From: Zygnema cylindricum
Lineage: Eukaryota; Streptophyta; Zygnematophyceae; Zygnematales; Zygnemataceae
Reading direction: 5' to 3'
Assembly (NCBI GenBank): GCA_037447655.1
Contig: JBBHKE010003283.1
Span: forward strand, 247,628-311,627
Length of the DNA: 64,000 nucleotides
A model generated the notes under the pieces. That model did no database searches, was not told the origin of the DNA, and worked only from the letters and a program-made list of their open reading frames with translations. Position numbers and translations under genes: made by a program. Shown one piece after another: positions 44,118 through 55,361 of this stretch. The stretch's first letter is position 1. Each line of letters starts with the position of its first letter.

Positions 44118-44927
44118 TTAAACAAAAGGCACTTCTTTTTTGAGAAGGTTATTAAGGGGAGAAGCCATCGTACTAAAATTCAGTACAAATCGACGGTAAT
44201 AATTGGCTAATCCGAGAAAAGCCCTCAGACTAGTGAGATCTGTAGGGGACGGCGGTTTAGTGATAGCCTCTACCTTAGCTTCCAAGGGAGTGATGCCCTC
44301 AGCTGAAATAAAATGGCCAAGATAGGGCACTCCCTCCGCACCGAAAGTACACTTGGCTGGGTGACACTTCAGCCCGACTCTCTTTAACTCAGTGAGAACC
44401 CACTCAATATGGCGGGCGTGCTCCTCAACCATGGCGGAAGCGATTATCAAGTCATCAATGTAGCACCGTTCAAATTTACATCCACCCAGCACTGAATCCA
44501 TGACTTTTTGAAACACGACGGGTGCGTTCTTAAGACCGAAAGGTATGACTGCCCATTCCCACCGACCATCACTGCCCCAAAATGCAGTTTTATGCCGATC
44601 TCTTTCCTTGATTTCAATCTGGTTAAATCCTTGACGCAAGTCAAAAATTCTAAAGAACTTTTCACCACCTACATGGTCAAATATTTCCTCCGCTAGAGGC
44701 ATAGGGTGGCGGTCTTGAACGGTCCGAGCATTGAGCTCTCGATAGTCCCCACACATTCTTCACTCAGTAAAATTTCCTTCAGAATCTTTCTTCCTAGGCA
44801 TGACTGTGGGGGCGGCAAAGGTGGAATCCGACCGATAGATCAGACCGACTTCTTGCAATTCTGCGCTCCTTTTGTCCACCATCTCCCATTCCATTTCGGA
44901 GAGATTGTGTTTCGGCTTAAAGATAGG
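44118..44927 (-). pseudogene. Gypsy reverse transcriptase
   Basis: The open part (212 aa, 44756-44118) has DYRELNARTVQDRHPMPL, FRIFDLRQGFNQI, FGLKNAPVVFQKVMD and the active site CYIDDLIIAS (YIDD, an accepted variant of YVDD). GVPYLGHFIS and LRAFLGLANYYRRFV, typical of gypsy RT, follow. The N-terminal part, up to 44927 (EMVDKRSAELQEVGLIYRS...PTVMPRKKD), is in frame but broken by stops near 44757 and 44928. Confidence 0.87.
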
Positions 44928-45617
44928 TCAATCGTCATCAAGGTCAATTGACATTTTGTAAGTAGAATGACGTCCAAGGTCATTTATTGAGAAAGGAAAC
45001 ACATCTATATGACGGGTGACTCTGTCACTTAATAGTGCATGTTCCGCCTTTATGAGACTAGAACCGAACTTCCACTTGGGCGTCTCGAGACTCTTGATAG
45101 TGAAAGCTTCCATGGCTTGAGCAAATGCAATTTTCTCATTGGCAATGAGTGAGTGGCCTAACTCGCATTTTACCGGAGTTTTCTGCAAGCAGTTCACCCA
45201 GTGGTGCCAGCTACGCGTCTGAAATGGAGCTGTCCAGTGCGATGCCGGACTTGGATACGATGAAATTGTGGATTGAGCGGCTGTATAGGCCGAGATTTCC
45301 CAAGAAATATGACTGGGGTTGAGGAAATCATAGATGGAGATGTCTTTAACCGTAGGTGTGAGAGAAGGGAAGAGAAAAAACTCAAATGGAGTTCCCTTGA
45401 GACTAGGAGAGGTGCGAGAGGAAACAAGAAGTGAAGGAGTCGTCGTGTTCCCCCCCCCCAACTGGTTGCATGGGTGATTTTGTGTGTAGTGACCAGCTGC
45501 AAGGCCGAGACCTAAGACAAATGATAAAGACTGAGGATCCATGACACTACCCAACAAAGTGCAACGTTGTCTTTCCGTAAGGCCGGGGGCCGCAATAGTG
45601 CCTGGAATAAAATGCAT
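44928..45617 (-). pseudogene. Gypsy pol upstream region (before RT)
   Basis: A 229-aa frame directly upstream of RT, with FTIKSLETPKWKFGSSLI and TRHIDVFPFSINDLGRHSTYKMSIDLDDD, the segment that in gypsy elements links protease to RT. A protease active site was not recognised. Short readable pieces continue to about 45890 (GGQKIAVARLREANFF). Confidence 0.55.
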
Positions 45618-45897
45618 GAGATGCTCCCATTCTGTGGCCGTAGGCTCCTCTAACTCTCCAGTGATATTATTTCAGAGCATGCCTGGACCATTATGAGAGT
45701 GTGCATGGGAATTAGGGTAACACACTAAAGTAGGAAGGACCGAGGTACATTAATACTGTAATTCGGAGGGTTGTCAGTTTGGACACATGATTGGACTTGG
45801 TGAAAGGGAAGCAAAGCGGTCGTAATGTCTGTAGTGGGAGGTTTTACAAAAAAATTCGCCTCGCGAAGGCGAGCTACTGCAATTTTTTGTCCTCCAT

Positions 45898-46902
45898 TGG
45901 ATTACAGAATTCAGGAAGCCTCTAGATAGTATTTAACTAACCCACTTGAATCCACAACCACTGCTGCCCAAAAAGGCAAACTGACAATTTGACTGCCACC
46001 TTGTGCAGCCTAGACTTCCGTGAGTCTGTAGCAAAAAGAATCACTGAAAACGGCCAACCTGCCGATAAAATATAGGGTGGCAAAGATGCCAATTTATACA
46101 AACTCTCAAAGAGAGAGAGGGCTATCTACCTGATTTTTCCTAAGTCCTAGTTTTTCCTAGTTCTCTCTCAAAACCCCTATCTACTGCCCGTACGAACCAA
46201 TCAGAACATTGTGGAGTACCAGAAAGTACTACTGCCTCTGTACGACAAGGCCATTAGGCGGACGCGTGTCTATTTTCCACTCGTCCGTACGTTCCTCGGA
46301 ATTCCCGCGACCGAATGACATCTCTCCACGTGGCGCCAGGTCATGCCATGTCACTAAATGCCAAAAGAACCATTCCGGGATTTCGGCGATGATGTGCGCC
46401 GTTGGATTTGATGCGAAATAAATCTGAGCCGTAATAAATACTTGCGAAATATTTGTTTCTCTGTCGAAACAAAGTGCGCAATATCCGTTTCAATTTAGTA
46501 CAGTACTTCGCATTTTGTAAAACTGTATCTATGCGTGTCGTAAAGTGTTTTTAGTTAAATGATTTCTGCATTACACAATATTTTAAATATTAATGAAACC
46601 CTATATCTCCTAACAGACTTATACGACAGACTGGTTAGAGCTTACGGCTACGCCGCGCTCTGCCGGTCGGGGGTTCGAGTCCTGCCGGACTCAACCTTTT
46701 GTTGAGTGTGACTTAAGTCACTCTTTAATCCTTTCTATGGAGCTGAGGTAGCCATGGCTCCATCGCTCTCTTTATCTTTCAGTGACTACAACAAATATGG
46801 GGGTAAGAGAGAAGAGATGGAGGCAGGCTGCCTACATTTTCTTTATATGTTTTCCGCTAATTAATTTAGACCTAGAAATTACAAAAACTACTTATTTCAA
46901 CA
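45898..46902 (-). repeat. Copia family 2 LTR (3' LTR of the mosaic element)
   Basis: 1005 bp, starts TGTTGAAATAAGTAG and ends CTGTAATCCA on the minus strand, next to a polypurine tract at 46903-46915. A related LTR fragment in the opposite orientation lies at 60297-60760. It carries the best-preserved tRNA-like module. Confidence 0.87.
46621..46700 (+). promoter_or_regulatory. tRNA-like Pol III-type module, family 2 LTR
   Basis: CTGGTTAGAGC matches the end of a tRNA D arm. A perfect B box GGTTCGAGTCC (46672-46682) and TTTT (46697-46700) follow. Antisense to the element. Confidence 0.68.
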
Positions 46903-46915
46903 CTCCCCTTATTTT

Positions 46916-48776
46916 CTATTCTAATTTTAACTTTTCTTTTAATCCACATTTTTTCCTACAATATTTTAACTTTGGAGAGGGCACAGGTTTGGTCATCATG
47001 TCAGCCACCTTTTCCTCATTAGATCTATATACAAGATTCACTATTTTATTCTCCACTTTTTCTCTTACAAAAATTAATCTTATGTCCATATGTTTTAGCT
47101 TTAAAATTGTGTTTTGGATTGGCTGCAATTGCTATGGCCGCTTGATTATCACAAAACACTTCATGCACTCCCTCCTTCATATACCCCAATTCTTGCAGCA
47201 AGGACTTGACCCACATCAACTCTTTCACAGCCGAACAAGAGGCCATGTACTCAGCCTCCATAGTGGACTGAGCAACCACCTTTTGTTGCTTACTGCTCCA
47301 ACAGCAAGCACCTTCCCCAACATACAACACATACCCAGAAGTGCATCGTCTCATTAGTGCGTCCCCATAACTGGCGTCACTCCAAGTAGTGATTTCAGTG
47401 TGCTCCCCTCCCAAATGCAACCATAACTCTCTAGTTCCCACCAGATATTTCATGACTCTCTTGGCTGCCTCCCAATCTCTCTTCCTAAGATTATTAAGAC
47501 TCCTACTGAGTACTCCAACTGCTGCCGCTATGTCCGGCATGGTACAGTTTTTAAAATAGATCAAACTTCCTACGACCTGTCTTTGAGGGATAGACTTCAT
47601 AAACTCTCTCTCCTTTGGACTCATCTGATCGTCTAAGATCATCATTCCTCCTTCTACCCTCCCATCACTTACTTTTTCAAGTCCATGGGAGTAGTACAAC
47701 TGTTAGCATTTTCCATCTGGAATTTCTCAAGCATATTTCCTATTGCTTCTTTCTGAGTAAGTCTGATGATCTTCTTCCCCCTATCTCTCTCCATTTCGAT
47801 CTCCAAAATATATTTTGCCTCCCCTAAATCCTTCATATCAAATCTGCCCCTAAGATCTTTCTTTAGCCTATTGATCTTCTCCAAAGACTTACTTTACACA
47901 AACAGATCATCCACATAAATCGCAATAAAAATGACACCATTCTCATCTTGAAACATATAGATAGAATGGTTAGAGCTGATACGGATATATCCCAGATTGG
48001 TGAGAAACTCATCTAGTTTCTTATTCCACTGTCGGGGAGCCTGCTTCAGTCCATATAAGGATTTTATGAATCTGCAGACTTTGCTCTCTTCTCCTTCTTC
48101 CACGAACCCCTCGGGTTGCCTCATGAAAATTTTGTTCCTCTAACTCACCATTAAGAAAAGTTGTCTTAATGTCCATCTGATGGATTTCCATGTCTTGCGC
48201 TGCTGCCAAACTGAGGAGAATCCTTACTGAGAGGAACCGAACAACTGGAGCAAAGGTCTCCTCATAGTCAATCCCCTCGTTTTGGGTGAACCCCTTCCCT
48301 ACCAATCGAGCCTTATATCTCTCAATGGTATTATCTGGGTTCAGTTTTAGTTTAAATACCCATTTACACCCAATAGGTTTTCTGTCTGGAGGGCAATCCG
48401 CTAGTTTCCAAGTATTTGCTTCCATGATAGAAGCCATCTCATCATTTATGTCTCTAATCCGTCTTTCTTTCTCAGGACTATTCAGTGCCTCTGAGTAAGA
48501 CTGAGGCTCATCTGGGTGAGATAGCTTAGTTATCTTATGTGCGGCTTGTTTTTCCTGTATCCTTTTGCTGCTCCTCCTTCCTCCCTCAAACTCCGAAGCT
48601 GGAATAGATGGAAGTCTTGGATTTCTTCTCACTGTCTCATCGGCTCCCCTTTCCATGGAAGCCGGTTCTTGTCCCGCTTCTTCCATCTCCTCGAAGTCTA
48701 TAGGAGTATGTGAGGTTTCTGGTGAGTCTCTTGCATCTTGGATCTCCCCTGAATCTGCAATCACGGTTTCACTCAT
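46916..48776 (-). pseudogene. Copia family 2 reverse transcriptase and RNase H, broken
   Basis: Spread over several frames: PIGCKWVFKLKLNPDNTIERYK and DMEIHQMDIKTTFLNGELEE in 48776-48021, MRQPEGFVEEGEESKVCRFI to FIAIYVDDLFV in 48124-47894 (YVDD active site), a TAA directly after LFV, then EKINRLKKDLRGRFDMKDLG. RNase H has WSDASYGDALMRRC and STMEAEYMASC. A frameshift lies near 48130 (extra base in an A/T run) and another near 47680. The N-terminal 90 residues are the acidic integrase-RT linker. Confidence 0.85.
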
Positions 48777-48809
48777 GTCCTTTTCGGGTACAACCGAGTT
48801 CTCCTCACT

Positions 48810-49799
48810 TTAGGACTCAAATCTGATTTTTATCTTCTTTGTATATTTGAAGGGGTTAAATGACTTCCCTTCATCCATGACAACTAAGTGTTTGACCAGA
48901 ATGATATCTTTCTTTGCTAAGTCATAGACTCTATATCCCTTAACATCCTCATCATATCCCACAAAGTATCCAGGTTTTCCCTTAGCATCTAGTTTCCAGT
49001 TTTTCCTATCCGTGTCAAGACTGTACACTTGGCTACCGAATACTTTAAGGTGTGAGATATCTGGCTTCCTCCCAACCCATCTCTCATAAGGTGTCAATCC
49101 TTTTACAGCTTAGGTAAGCACTCTATTCTTAATGAAGTTGGCACAGTTCATTGCTTCTACCCAAAATCTCTTTCCTATTTTCTTGTCGGCCAACATACTG
49201 CATACATTATCTCCTAGTGTTCGATTCAACCTCTCAGCTACCCCATTTTGTTTCGGGTTATAAGGTACAGTTTTTTGGTGCTGCACTCCCTCATCTCTCA
49301 GATATTCCTCAAACTGGTTAGAGGTATATTCCCCCCCATTATCACTCCTTATCCTCTTAATGGGGGTTTCATGCAACTTCTCACTCCAGGCTTTCTTTTC
49401 TTTGAAGTATGTTGATTCTCCACACTTTGTTTTCAAAAAGTAGACTCTAGAGTACCTTGACTAATCATCGGTTATTGTCATCATAAACCTCTTTCCTCAA
49501 ATCTAAGGCACTTTTGCAGGTCCCCAAATATCTGTGTGGACTAAATCTAATACTTTCTCACCTCTATATGTGGCGGCTTTGAGAAAGGGAAGTCTGTGAG
49601 CCTTACCTTGAGCACAACCACTACAATCATCCATCATTTCATTATCCCCAAACTGCATGCCTTCTACTACCCCAAGCTTTTTCATTTCCCTGAAGCGATC
49701 AAAATGTACATGCCACAACCGCTTATGCCAAATCATCATCGTAGGAACACCAACATAATAAGCATTCTTCTTTTCATTACTCAGGTTGAGCCTAAACAT
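48810..49799 (-). pseudogene. Copia family 2 integrase, broken
   Basis: 49799-49503 gives the zinc-binding part (WHKRLWHVHFDRF, DCSGCAQGKAHRLPF; the second His is kept as LWHVH) and VHTDIWGPA (first Asp). 49436-49110 gives RIRSDNGGEYTSNQF (second Asp) and KQNGVAERLNRTLGD (Glu). 49097-48810 gives the C-terminal part KPGYFVGYDEDVKGYRVYD. Stops or frameshifts lie at about 49500, 49450 and 49108. Confidence 0.83.
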
Positions 49800-49879
49800 T
49801 CCTTGGCTACCCTTATCTGCAGTGAAGTAAACTTTATCCCTATACTTAGCTATAAAGACTCCCTTTCGAGTGAAGGTAT

Positions 49880-50930
49880 TGTAGAAATTAATGGTCTTTC
49901 AAAGTGTTTTCTAGGTCTGAATTGAAATAAGAAAGAAGCTGAGGCAGTCTACCTCTAACTTCACTCTCCAACTCTCAAACTTGTCGCAGTCATTGAGAAA
50001 TTGGAGAGGGAGCTAGAGCCATGGCTACCTAGGCATTCCTGAGGCTTACAGGATATATATATTAGTAAGGGGTTTATTTACTAAAAGATATGTGCCAGAT
50101 ATAGGATTTTATCCTGGTACCTACCGGCCGACAGACTTCCGGTAGCCGGTAGCCTTAGCCGTTAAGTCTGAGACTAGTGTTACATACAAAAGGGTTTGAT
50201 AATTAATTATACATTATCGGGTAGGGTAATGCATTTAACTGTAACTATTTACAAAATACATAGATCCATTAATGTAAAAGTACGGATTACGGAACGGATA
50301 AGAAACCAATACCGCGCATTTAAGTCTTTAATGAAACGAATATCGAGCATGTATTTATTTTTGCTACGATTAAATGTGAATTTAATCGGACAGTCAGAAT
50401 TAACGCCGAGATCGCGGAGGAGGATTTTGGCGGTTTGTGGTCATCGCCACATCGGATGACACGTGTCGGAATGACATTGGATCGCGGTATCTCCGAGGAT
50501 TAAGGGAACCAATTCGACTATACCACGTGTCGACATTTAGGCCATGTCTTACAGTGTCCGTACAAAAAGTACATCGGCAGCTGTACTTTTGTGTACTTAG
50601 GAGAAATCTGATTGGCTCCGTATATCAGTAGATAGAGTATGTGAGAGAGATAGGACTTAGAAAAATTAGGAGATAGGACCCTCTCTCATAGAGAGCTTCT
50701 ATACAAAAGGTCAACTTTGACCCTCCATAACTTACTACTCAGGGGAGCAAATTCAGAGATTCTTTTTGCTATCAACTCAGGTGTCTTCCTTTCACAAGGG
50801 TGAGGTTTATCAGAGATTTTGTCTGCTAGGGTGGCATTTGTTCTTGCTGAAAAACAAAGGGGTCAGAGTTATCCTAGAGGCTTCTTGGAAGTTGTCCACT
50901 CTGAGGACTTATGGAGGTCTCAAAGTTTTA
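49880..50930 (+). repeat. 5' LTR of copia family 1 copy 2
   Basis: 1051 bp, starts TGTAGAAATTAATGG. It ends TTTTA where the related copies end TTTCA. More diverged from copy 1 LTRs than those are from each other. Confidence 0.9.
50083..50180 (-). promoter_or_regulatory. tRNA-like Pol III-type module, family 1 copy 2 LTR
   Basis: On the minus strand: GACTTAACGGCTAAGGCT, a diverged B box GGATAAAATCC, and TTTT (complement of 50083-50086). Again antisense to the element, although this element lies on the other strand. Confidence 0.58.
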
Positions 50931-50945
50931 GGTTATGGGCCCACC
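50931..50945 (+). promoter_or_regulatory. Half-tRNA primer-binding site overlapping gag start (family 1 copy 2)
   Basis: GGTTATGGGCCCACC immediately follows the 5' LTR. The ATG at 50935 is the gag start codon. Confidence 0.85.
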
Positions 50946-51925
50946 CTCTAGGGTACCAATCTTTAATGGAACTGGCTTCATATACTGGAAAAGTATGATG
51001 ATAGGAGCTCAATGCGAAAAAAGGTTTCAGGGGATAGTGAGTGGACGGTTGGGGCGTCCACCAAGTCTTGGAATTCCTCCAGGGTTTGGAGGAAGCAGAT
51101 TCACCAGGAAAGAGGATCCACCTTCAACGGAGGAAACAAAAGAAGGAGAGGTGGTGGACAAAGGAAAGGAGAAAGAGATGACCACACCAATAGCAACTGG
51201 TTCGGCATTCATGTCACCTATTCCGAGGAACGAGGAGAATGATACTGAAACCTAGGACTTCAACAATATGGCGACAAAGCACTTCATACTACGCCATCTC
51301 ACTCAAGGACTTGCATGTCCTCATTTGCAGGTAGAAAGAGCATCCGATATTTGGATGGCTCTCATAGAGATGTACCAAAGTGGTACGATTCAGCAACAAC
51401 AGTTGGCTGATCAGAAAGTTAAGGAGTATGTATACAAAGAGGGAAATATGTTGGATTTTTGCAATGAGCTTGCTACACTCTTCATGGAGCTAGAGAGTGC
51501 GGGAAAAGATTTTAGTGAAAAAGAAAAGGTTAACTGTTTACTGATGAAGTTACCTGATGAGTTCGAGAACATAGTCAACCATGTGCAGGACTTGCCGGAC
51601 TCAAGGTGGATATGGAACTCAGTGGTAGGGATGATTCTCGTTCGAGAGAATACGATTGAGATCCGAAGGGGAGGAAAGAGTGGCCAAGCCTTGGCAACAG
51701 CCACCGATTGGAGGAACAAGGATTCCCTGAAATCGGTCGGAAACTATGGGGGGAGGGAGCAGAAAAATCAGATCGACGAAGTCGGACCAAGGGCTCCCAA
51801 AGGTTTATGTCATTTTTGTAAGAAACCTGGGCACTATATGGTAGAGTGCACTAAGCTAACCGAGCTTCAGTTAAAGGAGGGGCAGACCGGTGGTACCCGA
51901 GAGGAAAGAAAAAGGCCCTTGTGAT
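50935..51925 (+). pseudogene. Copia family 1 gag, copy 2 (one nonsense codon)
   Basis: Starts MGPPSRVPIFNGTGFIYW. The only internal stop is a TAG where TGG is expected (ETETWDF) at 51253-51255; the frame then continues from MATKHFILRHLTQ to LKEGQTGGT. It has the copia Gag fold region (SDIWMALIEMY, FCNELATLFMELESAGKDF, LLMKLPDEFENIVNHV) and a CCHC zinc knuckle, CHFCKKPGHYMVEC, at about 51810-51850. A frameshift at about 51905 separates it from protease. It would package element RNA. Confidence 0.87.
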
Positions 51926-53087
51926 ACAGGTACATGAGGCGGAATTCGAGGACGAGGACGATGAGCTCTTTTTAGATGAGGAGTTGGAGGCGAAAAACGA
52001 GGTCGAAATTCCAATAAGGCAGAAATGTGCTTATGGTGGATTGAAAGGCTAAGAAGGCTGGATTGAAGATTCAGACGCTTCCATGCACATGTGTAAGGAT
52101 AGGCACCTGTTCACTAAGATAAGAAATATTTCCACCGTAGAGAGAGAGTACGGGGATGGGAGGATAGATATCACTACTCTTGTAGGATGGATAGATTTGA
52201 AAGTGTTAGTAGAAGGAAAGACATCGATAGTATCATTCTCCGATGTGTTTTTTATTCCGGATGTGAACAAAAACCTCATCTCTACATCCGTATTAGATGA
52301 TAATGGTTTTTTTACTAACACTAGGGAAGGAGTCTTTACTGCTAGTTTTGAGGAGGATGTCTATTTAATTGCTGAGAAAGGTAGCCATGTGATGTTTAGG
52401 CTCGTTTTAAGTAATGAAAAGAAGAAACTTTATTATGCTGGTGTTCTTGATATTATGATGTGGCATATGTAAGGATAGGCACCTGTTCACTAAGATAAGA
52501 AATATTTCCACCGTAGAGAGAGAGTACGGGGATGGGAGGATAGTTACCACTACTCTTGAAGGATGGATAGATTTGAAAGTGTTAGTAGAAGGAAAGACAT
52601 CGATAGTATCATTCTCCGATGTGTTTTTTATTCCGGATGTGAACAAAAACCTCATCTCTACATCCGTATTAGATGATAATGGTTATTTTACTAGCACTAG
52701 GGAAGGAGTCTTTACTGCTAGTTTTGAGGAGGATGTCTATTTAATTGCTGAGAAAGGTAGCCATGTGATGTTTAGGCTCGTTTTAAGTAATGAAAAGAAG
52801 AAACTTTATTATGCTGGTGTTCTTGATATTATGATGTGGCATAAGAGGCTTGGGCATGTGAATCTAGATAAGTTAAGAGAGATGAAAAAGATGGGAGTGG
52901 TGGAGGGATTAAGTTCAATGAGAGTGATAATATAATTGATTGTAGTGGATGTGCTCAAGGTAAAACACACAGATTACCCTTTCCTAAAACAACCACCTAT
53001 AAGGGAGAAAAAATTCTAGATCTAGTACACACAGATATTTGTGACCGGCTAAAGTGCCCTCACCAGGGGGGAAGAGATTTATGATGA
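51926..53087 (+). pseudogene. Copia family 1 copy 2 protease/zinc-binding region with 376-bp duplication
   Basis: SWIEDSDASMHMC replaces the usual VDSGAS, so the protease active-site Gly is lost (DSD). The block from about 52093 to 52468 repeats at 52469-52844 (period 376, starting GTAAGGATAGGCACC), which duplicates the protease C-terminal part up to YYAGVLDIMMWH. After the second unit KRLGHVNLDKL and the CSGCAQGKTHRLPF zinc-binding motif follow, then LDLVHTDI, where the element is cut. Confidence 0.82.
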
Positions 53088-53184
53088 CTATCTTGCTGAA
53101 ACACAAAGGGGTGAGAGTTATCGTAGAGGCTTCTTGGAAGGTGTCCACTCCGAGGACTTATGGAGGTCTCAGAGTTTCAGGTAT

Positions 53185-53443
53185 CAAACTCTTTGTTATC
53201 TAACACAAACATAAAGATAAGATTTTTACTTAGCTGAGGAATGTAGAGTTGATCTAAGAATGTAAGTATAGAACTCTTACCCTCCACTAAGACATTCAGA
53301 TCTACTAATCCCACTAGATCTTTAGTAACTACTCTCCCATCCCCATACTATATCTCTACAGTAGGGATTTTCCTTAACTTAGTGAAGAGTTCTTTATCAC
53401 GACACATATGCATGGATGCACCTGAGTCGATAATCCATCCTTC
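53185..53443 (-). pseudogene. Protease region of the mosaic copia element
   Basis: The minus strand reads IIDSGASMHMCRDKELFTKL, RKIPTVEI, one stop, then YGDGRVVTKDLVGLVDLNVL and QLYIPQLSKN. It continues across the family 1 copy 2 insertion into TRKGVFIAKY at 49879, as the target duplication predicts. It is related to, but distinct from, the family 3 protease at 57135-57480. Confidence 0.75.
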
Positions 53444-53993
53444 CTATGGAGCTTCTCGAATTGCTCCAAGGGCACACTTTTGTCTCCGAGGGATCTCCTT
53501 CTCCTCAAGACTCTCGTCAAGAAGAAGCTCCCCATCCTCCTCAGAGGACTCATCCTCGGTTTTTTTGTCACTTTTATAACCACAAGTGCATTTTTCTTCC
53601 CTTCGGAACAACCCCCTCCGTGGTTCTCTTAAAGCCTCAGCTTCGACAGTAGACACAATCTGCGATGAAGTGTCTCGGCTTTTTGCAAAAATGACAAAGA
53701 CCCTTTGGGGGCCTCGGTCCTCTCTTTTCCTTTTTTCCTCTCTTTTCTCTTTCCATGAAAATCTCCTCTCCTTCCTCATCTTCATCCTCGGTGATGGTGG
53801 CAGATGTTCTTCCAATTGTAGAGGCGGAGGTGCCAGAAAAACGTGTCCCTCCAAACCCAGGTGGAGGTGGGCATCGAATTTGTCCAAACACTATGCCCCA
53901 TAGATGCTTCTCAAATAGTTCTCCGTCCATCATCATTTCCCTATAAAGAAAGTCTGATCCATCAAATATGGGCACCTTAGAGGGTGGGCCCAT
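53444..53993 (-). pseudogene. gag of the mosaic copia element, family 3-like, internally deleted
   Basis: MGPPSKVPIFDGSDFLYREM through EDEDEEGEEIFMERE is almost the same as family 3 gag (57516-58679). About 220 residues of the gag core are then missing, and GLCHFCKKPRHFIADC (CCHC zinc knuckle) follows almost directly. The tail is frameshifted (EDESSEEDGELLLDESLEEKE). It starts at the ATG in the primer-binding site. Confidence 0.82.
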
Positions 53994-53997
53994 AACT
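53983..53997 (-). promoter_or_regulatory. Half-tRNA primer-binding site overlapping gag start (mosaic element)
   Basis: Minus strand AGTTATGGGCCCACC directly after the LTR: one mismatch at its first base to the initiator tRNA-Met anticodon-arm complement. The ATG is the gag start. Confidence 0.8.
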
Positions 53998-54886
53998 TGA
54001 AATTATGTGGTCTCCATTGACCCACAGAATGAGCAGCCTATGTAAAGCCTCTAGGATAATATTTTCCCCTTTTACTTTCCCGCTGAATAAGCGACGCCCA
54101 GGCACAAAAATATTCTGATCACTCTCACCCCTGTGAGAACAAGACTCCCTTGAGTCAAACGCAAAAAGAATCAATGAATTTGCTCCCCTGAGCAGTAAGT
54201 TGTGGCTGGTCAAAGATGACCTTTATAGATACAAGCTCTCTTAGAGAGAGAGGTACCTAAATATTACTAAGTCTCGGTCTGCCTACTCACGACTACCTAC
54301 TACTAAACCCTAGTCCAATAGGAACACTATATAGTACAAGAAGGTACAATAGGCGATGTACTTATTGTACGACCATTGTACGACAAGGTCTACAACGTGA
54401 CACCTGTCAAATCGGAAGCCATGGTTCCTCCTCCCATCTTCTCCGATATCAAATAATGTGGCGCCACGTGGCACCGCGTGACGCTATCTCCGTATGCCGC
54501 CAAAAAGCTCACTTCGCGTGGCAGCTATAATGCCGGCCGTCCGATCAAAATATATTTTACACGGTTCAGATTCGCGTACATGTAGAAATTGCTCCTTTTG
54601 GTTAGTCTGCTGTAAATTAGTTGTTACGTTAATGTTTATGTATTTATGAAACCCGTCACGTGTATAGTTTCGTAACGCCTATTGGTTAAGGCGTTAGGCT
54701 ATAGAGAATTTAGAGGTCACAGGTTCAAATCTAGACTTAGGCATCATTTTAGTAAAATACCCTTTACTTCGAAAACTGCCACTTTCTAAATATGGCGGCA
54801 GCCATGGCGCGCCTTTGATCCTCACTCTCTTTCTTTAAAGCAAAACTAAAATAGGGAAGTGAACTACTAATGACCTCTTTTCAACA
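53998..54886 (-). repeat. Copia family 3 LTR (5' LTR of the mosaic element)
   Basis: 889 bp, starts TGTTGAAAAGAGG and ends TTTCA on the minus strand. It matches 58684-59571 along its length. Confidence 0.9.
54671..54750 (+). promoter_or_regulatory. tRNA-like Pol III-type module, family 3 LTR (first copy)
   Basis: TAACGCCTATTGGTTAAGGCG (D-arm-like, CGCC/GGCG stem), B box GGTTCAAATCT (54722-54732), TTTT (54747-54750). Antisense to the element. Confidence 0.62.
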
Positions 54887-55346
54887 AAATCGGAAGCCAT
54901 GGTTCCTCCTCCCATCTTCTCCGGTATTAAATAATGTGGCGCCACGTGGCACCGCGTGACGCTATCTCCGTATGCTGCCAAATGCTCACTTCGCGTGGCG
55001 GCTATAATGCCGGCCGTCCGATCAAAATATATTTTACACGGTTCAGATTCGCGTACATGCAGGAATTGCTCCTTTTGGTTAGTCTGCTGTTAATTAGCTG
55101 TTGCGTTAATGTTTATGTATTTATGAAACCCGTCACGTGCATCATTTCGTAACGCCTTAATGGTTATAGAGAATCTAGAGGTCGCAAGTTAAAATCTAGA
55201 CGGTATCATTTTAGTAAAATACCCTTTACTTCAAAAACTGCCACTTTCTAAATATGGCGGCAGCCATGGCGCGCCTTTGATCCTCACTCTCTTTCTTTAA
55301 ACCAAAACTAAAATAGGGAAGTGAACTATTAATTACCTCTTTTCAA
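54887..55346 (-). repeat. Truncated copia family 3 LTR
   Basis: Corresponds to the 5'-most half of the LTR (minus strand); it begins at AAATCGGAAGCC, an internal LTR position. Its tRNA-like module (about 55147-55213) has lost the A-box half and keeps a diverged B box (AGTTAAAATCT) and TTTT. Confidence 0.85.
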
Positions 55347-55361
55347 CACTCCCCTTAATTC

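Larger units (their letters stand above)
35600..45897 (-). mobile_element. Decayed Ty3/gypsy retrotransposon, interrupted by copia family 1
   Basis: In minus-strand order: upstream region with protease-type linker (45617-44928), RT (44756-44118), RNase H remnant (44117-43800), RNase H tail and zinc-binding start (43793-43324), a copia insertion (43323-36880), then integrase and PHD-like finger (36879-35618). RT-RNase H-integrase order defines Ty3/gypsy. IHTELG on one side of the insertion and HY..KRTLSLVQARYWW on the other make one zinc-binding region, confirming continuity. The right end is cut by the copia island at 45898; its 5' LTR and most of gag were not found. Confidence 0.85.
49880..53179 (+). 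mobile_element. Copia family 1, copy 2, internally deleted, TSD GGTAT
   Basis: A 3300-bp element on the + strand, flanked by GGTAT (49875-49879 and 53180-53184). The 5' LTR (49880-50930) is complete; only the last ~90 bases of the 3' LTR remain (about 53090-53179). Everything from early integrase to most of the 3' LTR is deleted at about 53088. It also carries a 376-bp tandem duplication. It inserted into the protease region of the mosaic element in the opposite orientation. Confidence 0.92.
45898..54886 (-). mobile_element. Mosaic copia element: family 2 3' LTR and pol, family 3-like 5' LTR and gag
   Basis: The minus-strand order is 5' LTR (54886-53998), gag (53993-53444), protease (about 53440-53185), an insertion of family 1 copy 2 (53179-49880), integrase (49799-48810), RT/RNase H (48776-46916), polypurine tract AAAATAAGGGGAG and 3' LTR (46902-45898). 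The two LTRs are not homologous: the 5' one matches family 3 (58684-59571), the 3' one does not. The flanks TCCAT and AAATC are not a target duplication. A recombinant or deletion product is the simplest reading. Confidence 0.75.

Noticed and set aside
46621-46700. Functional tRNA gene
   Set aside because: The D-loop end, B box and terminator fit, but the acceptor stem does not close and no clear anticodon loop is present, so it is reported as a tRNA-like module only.
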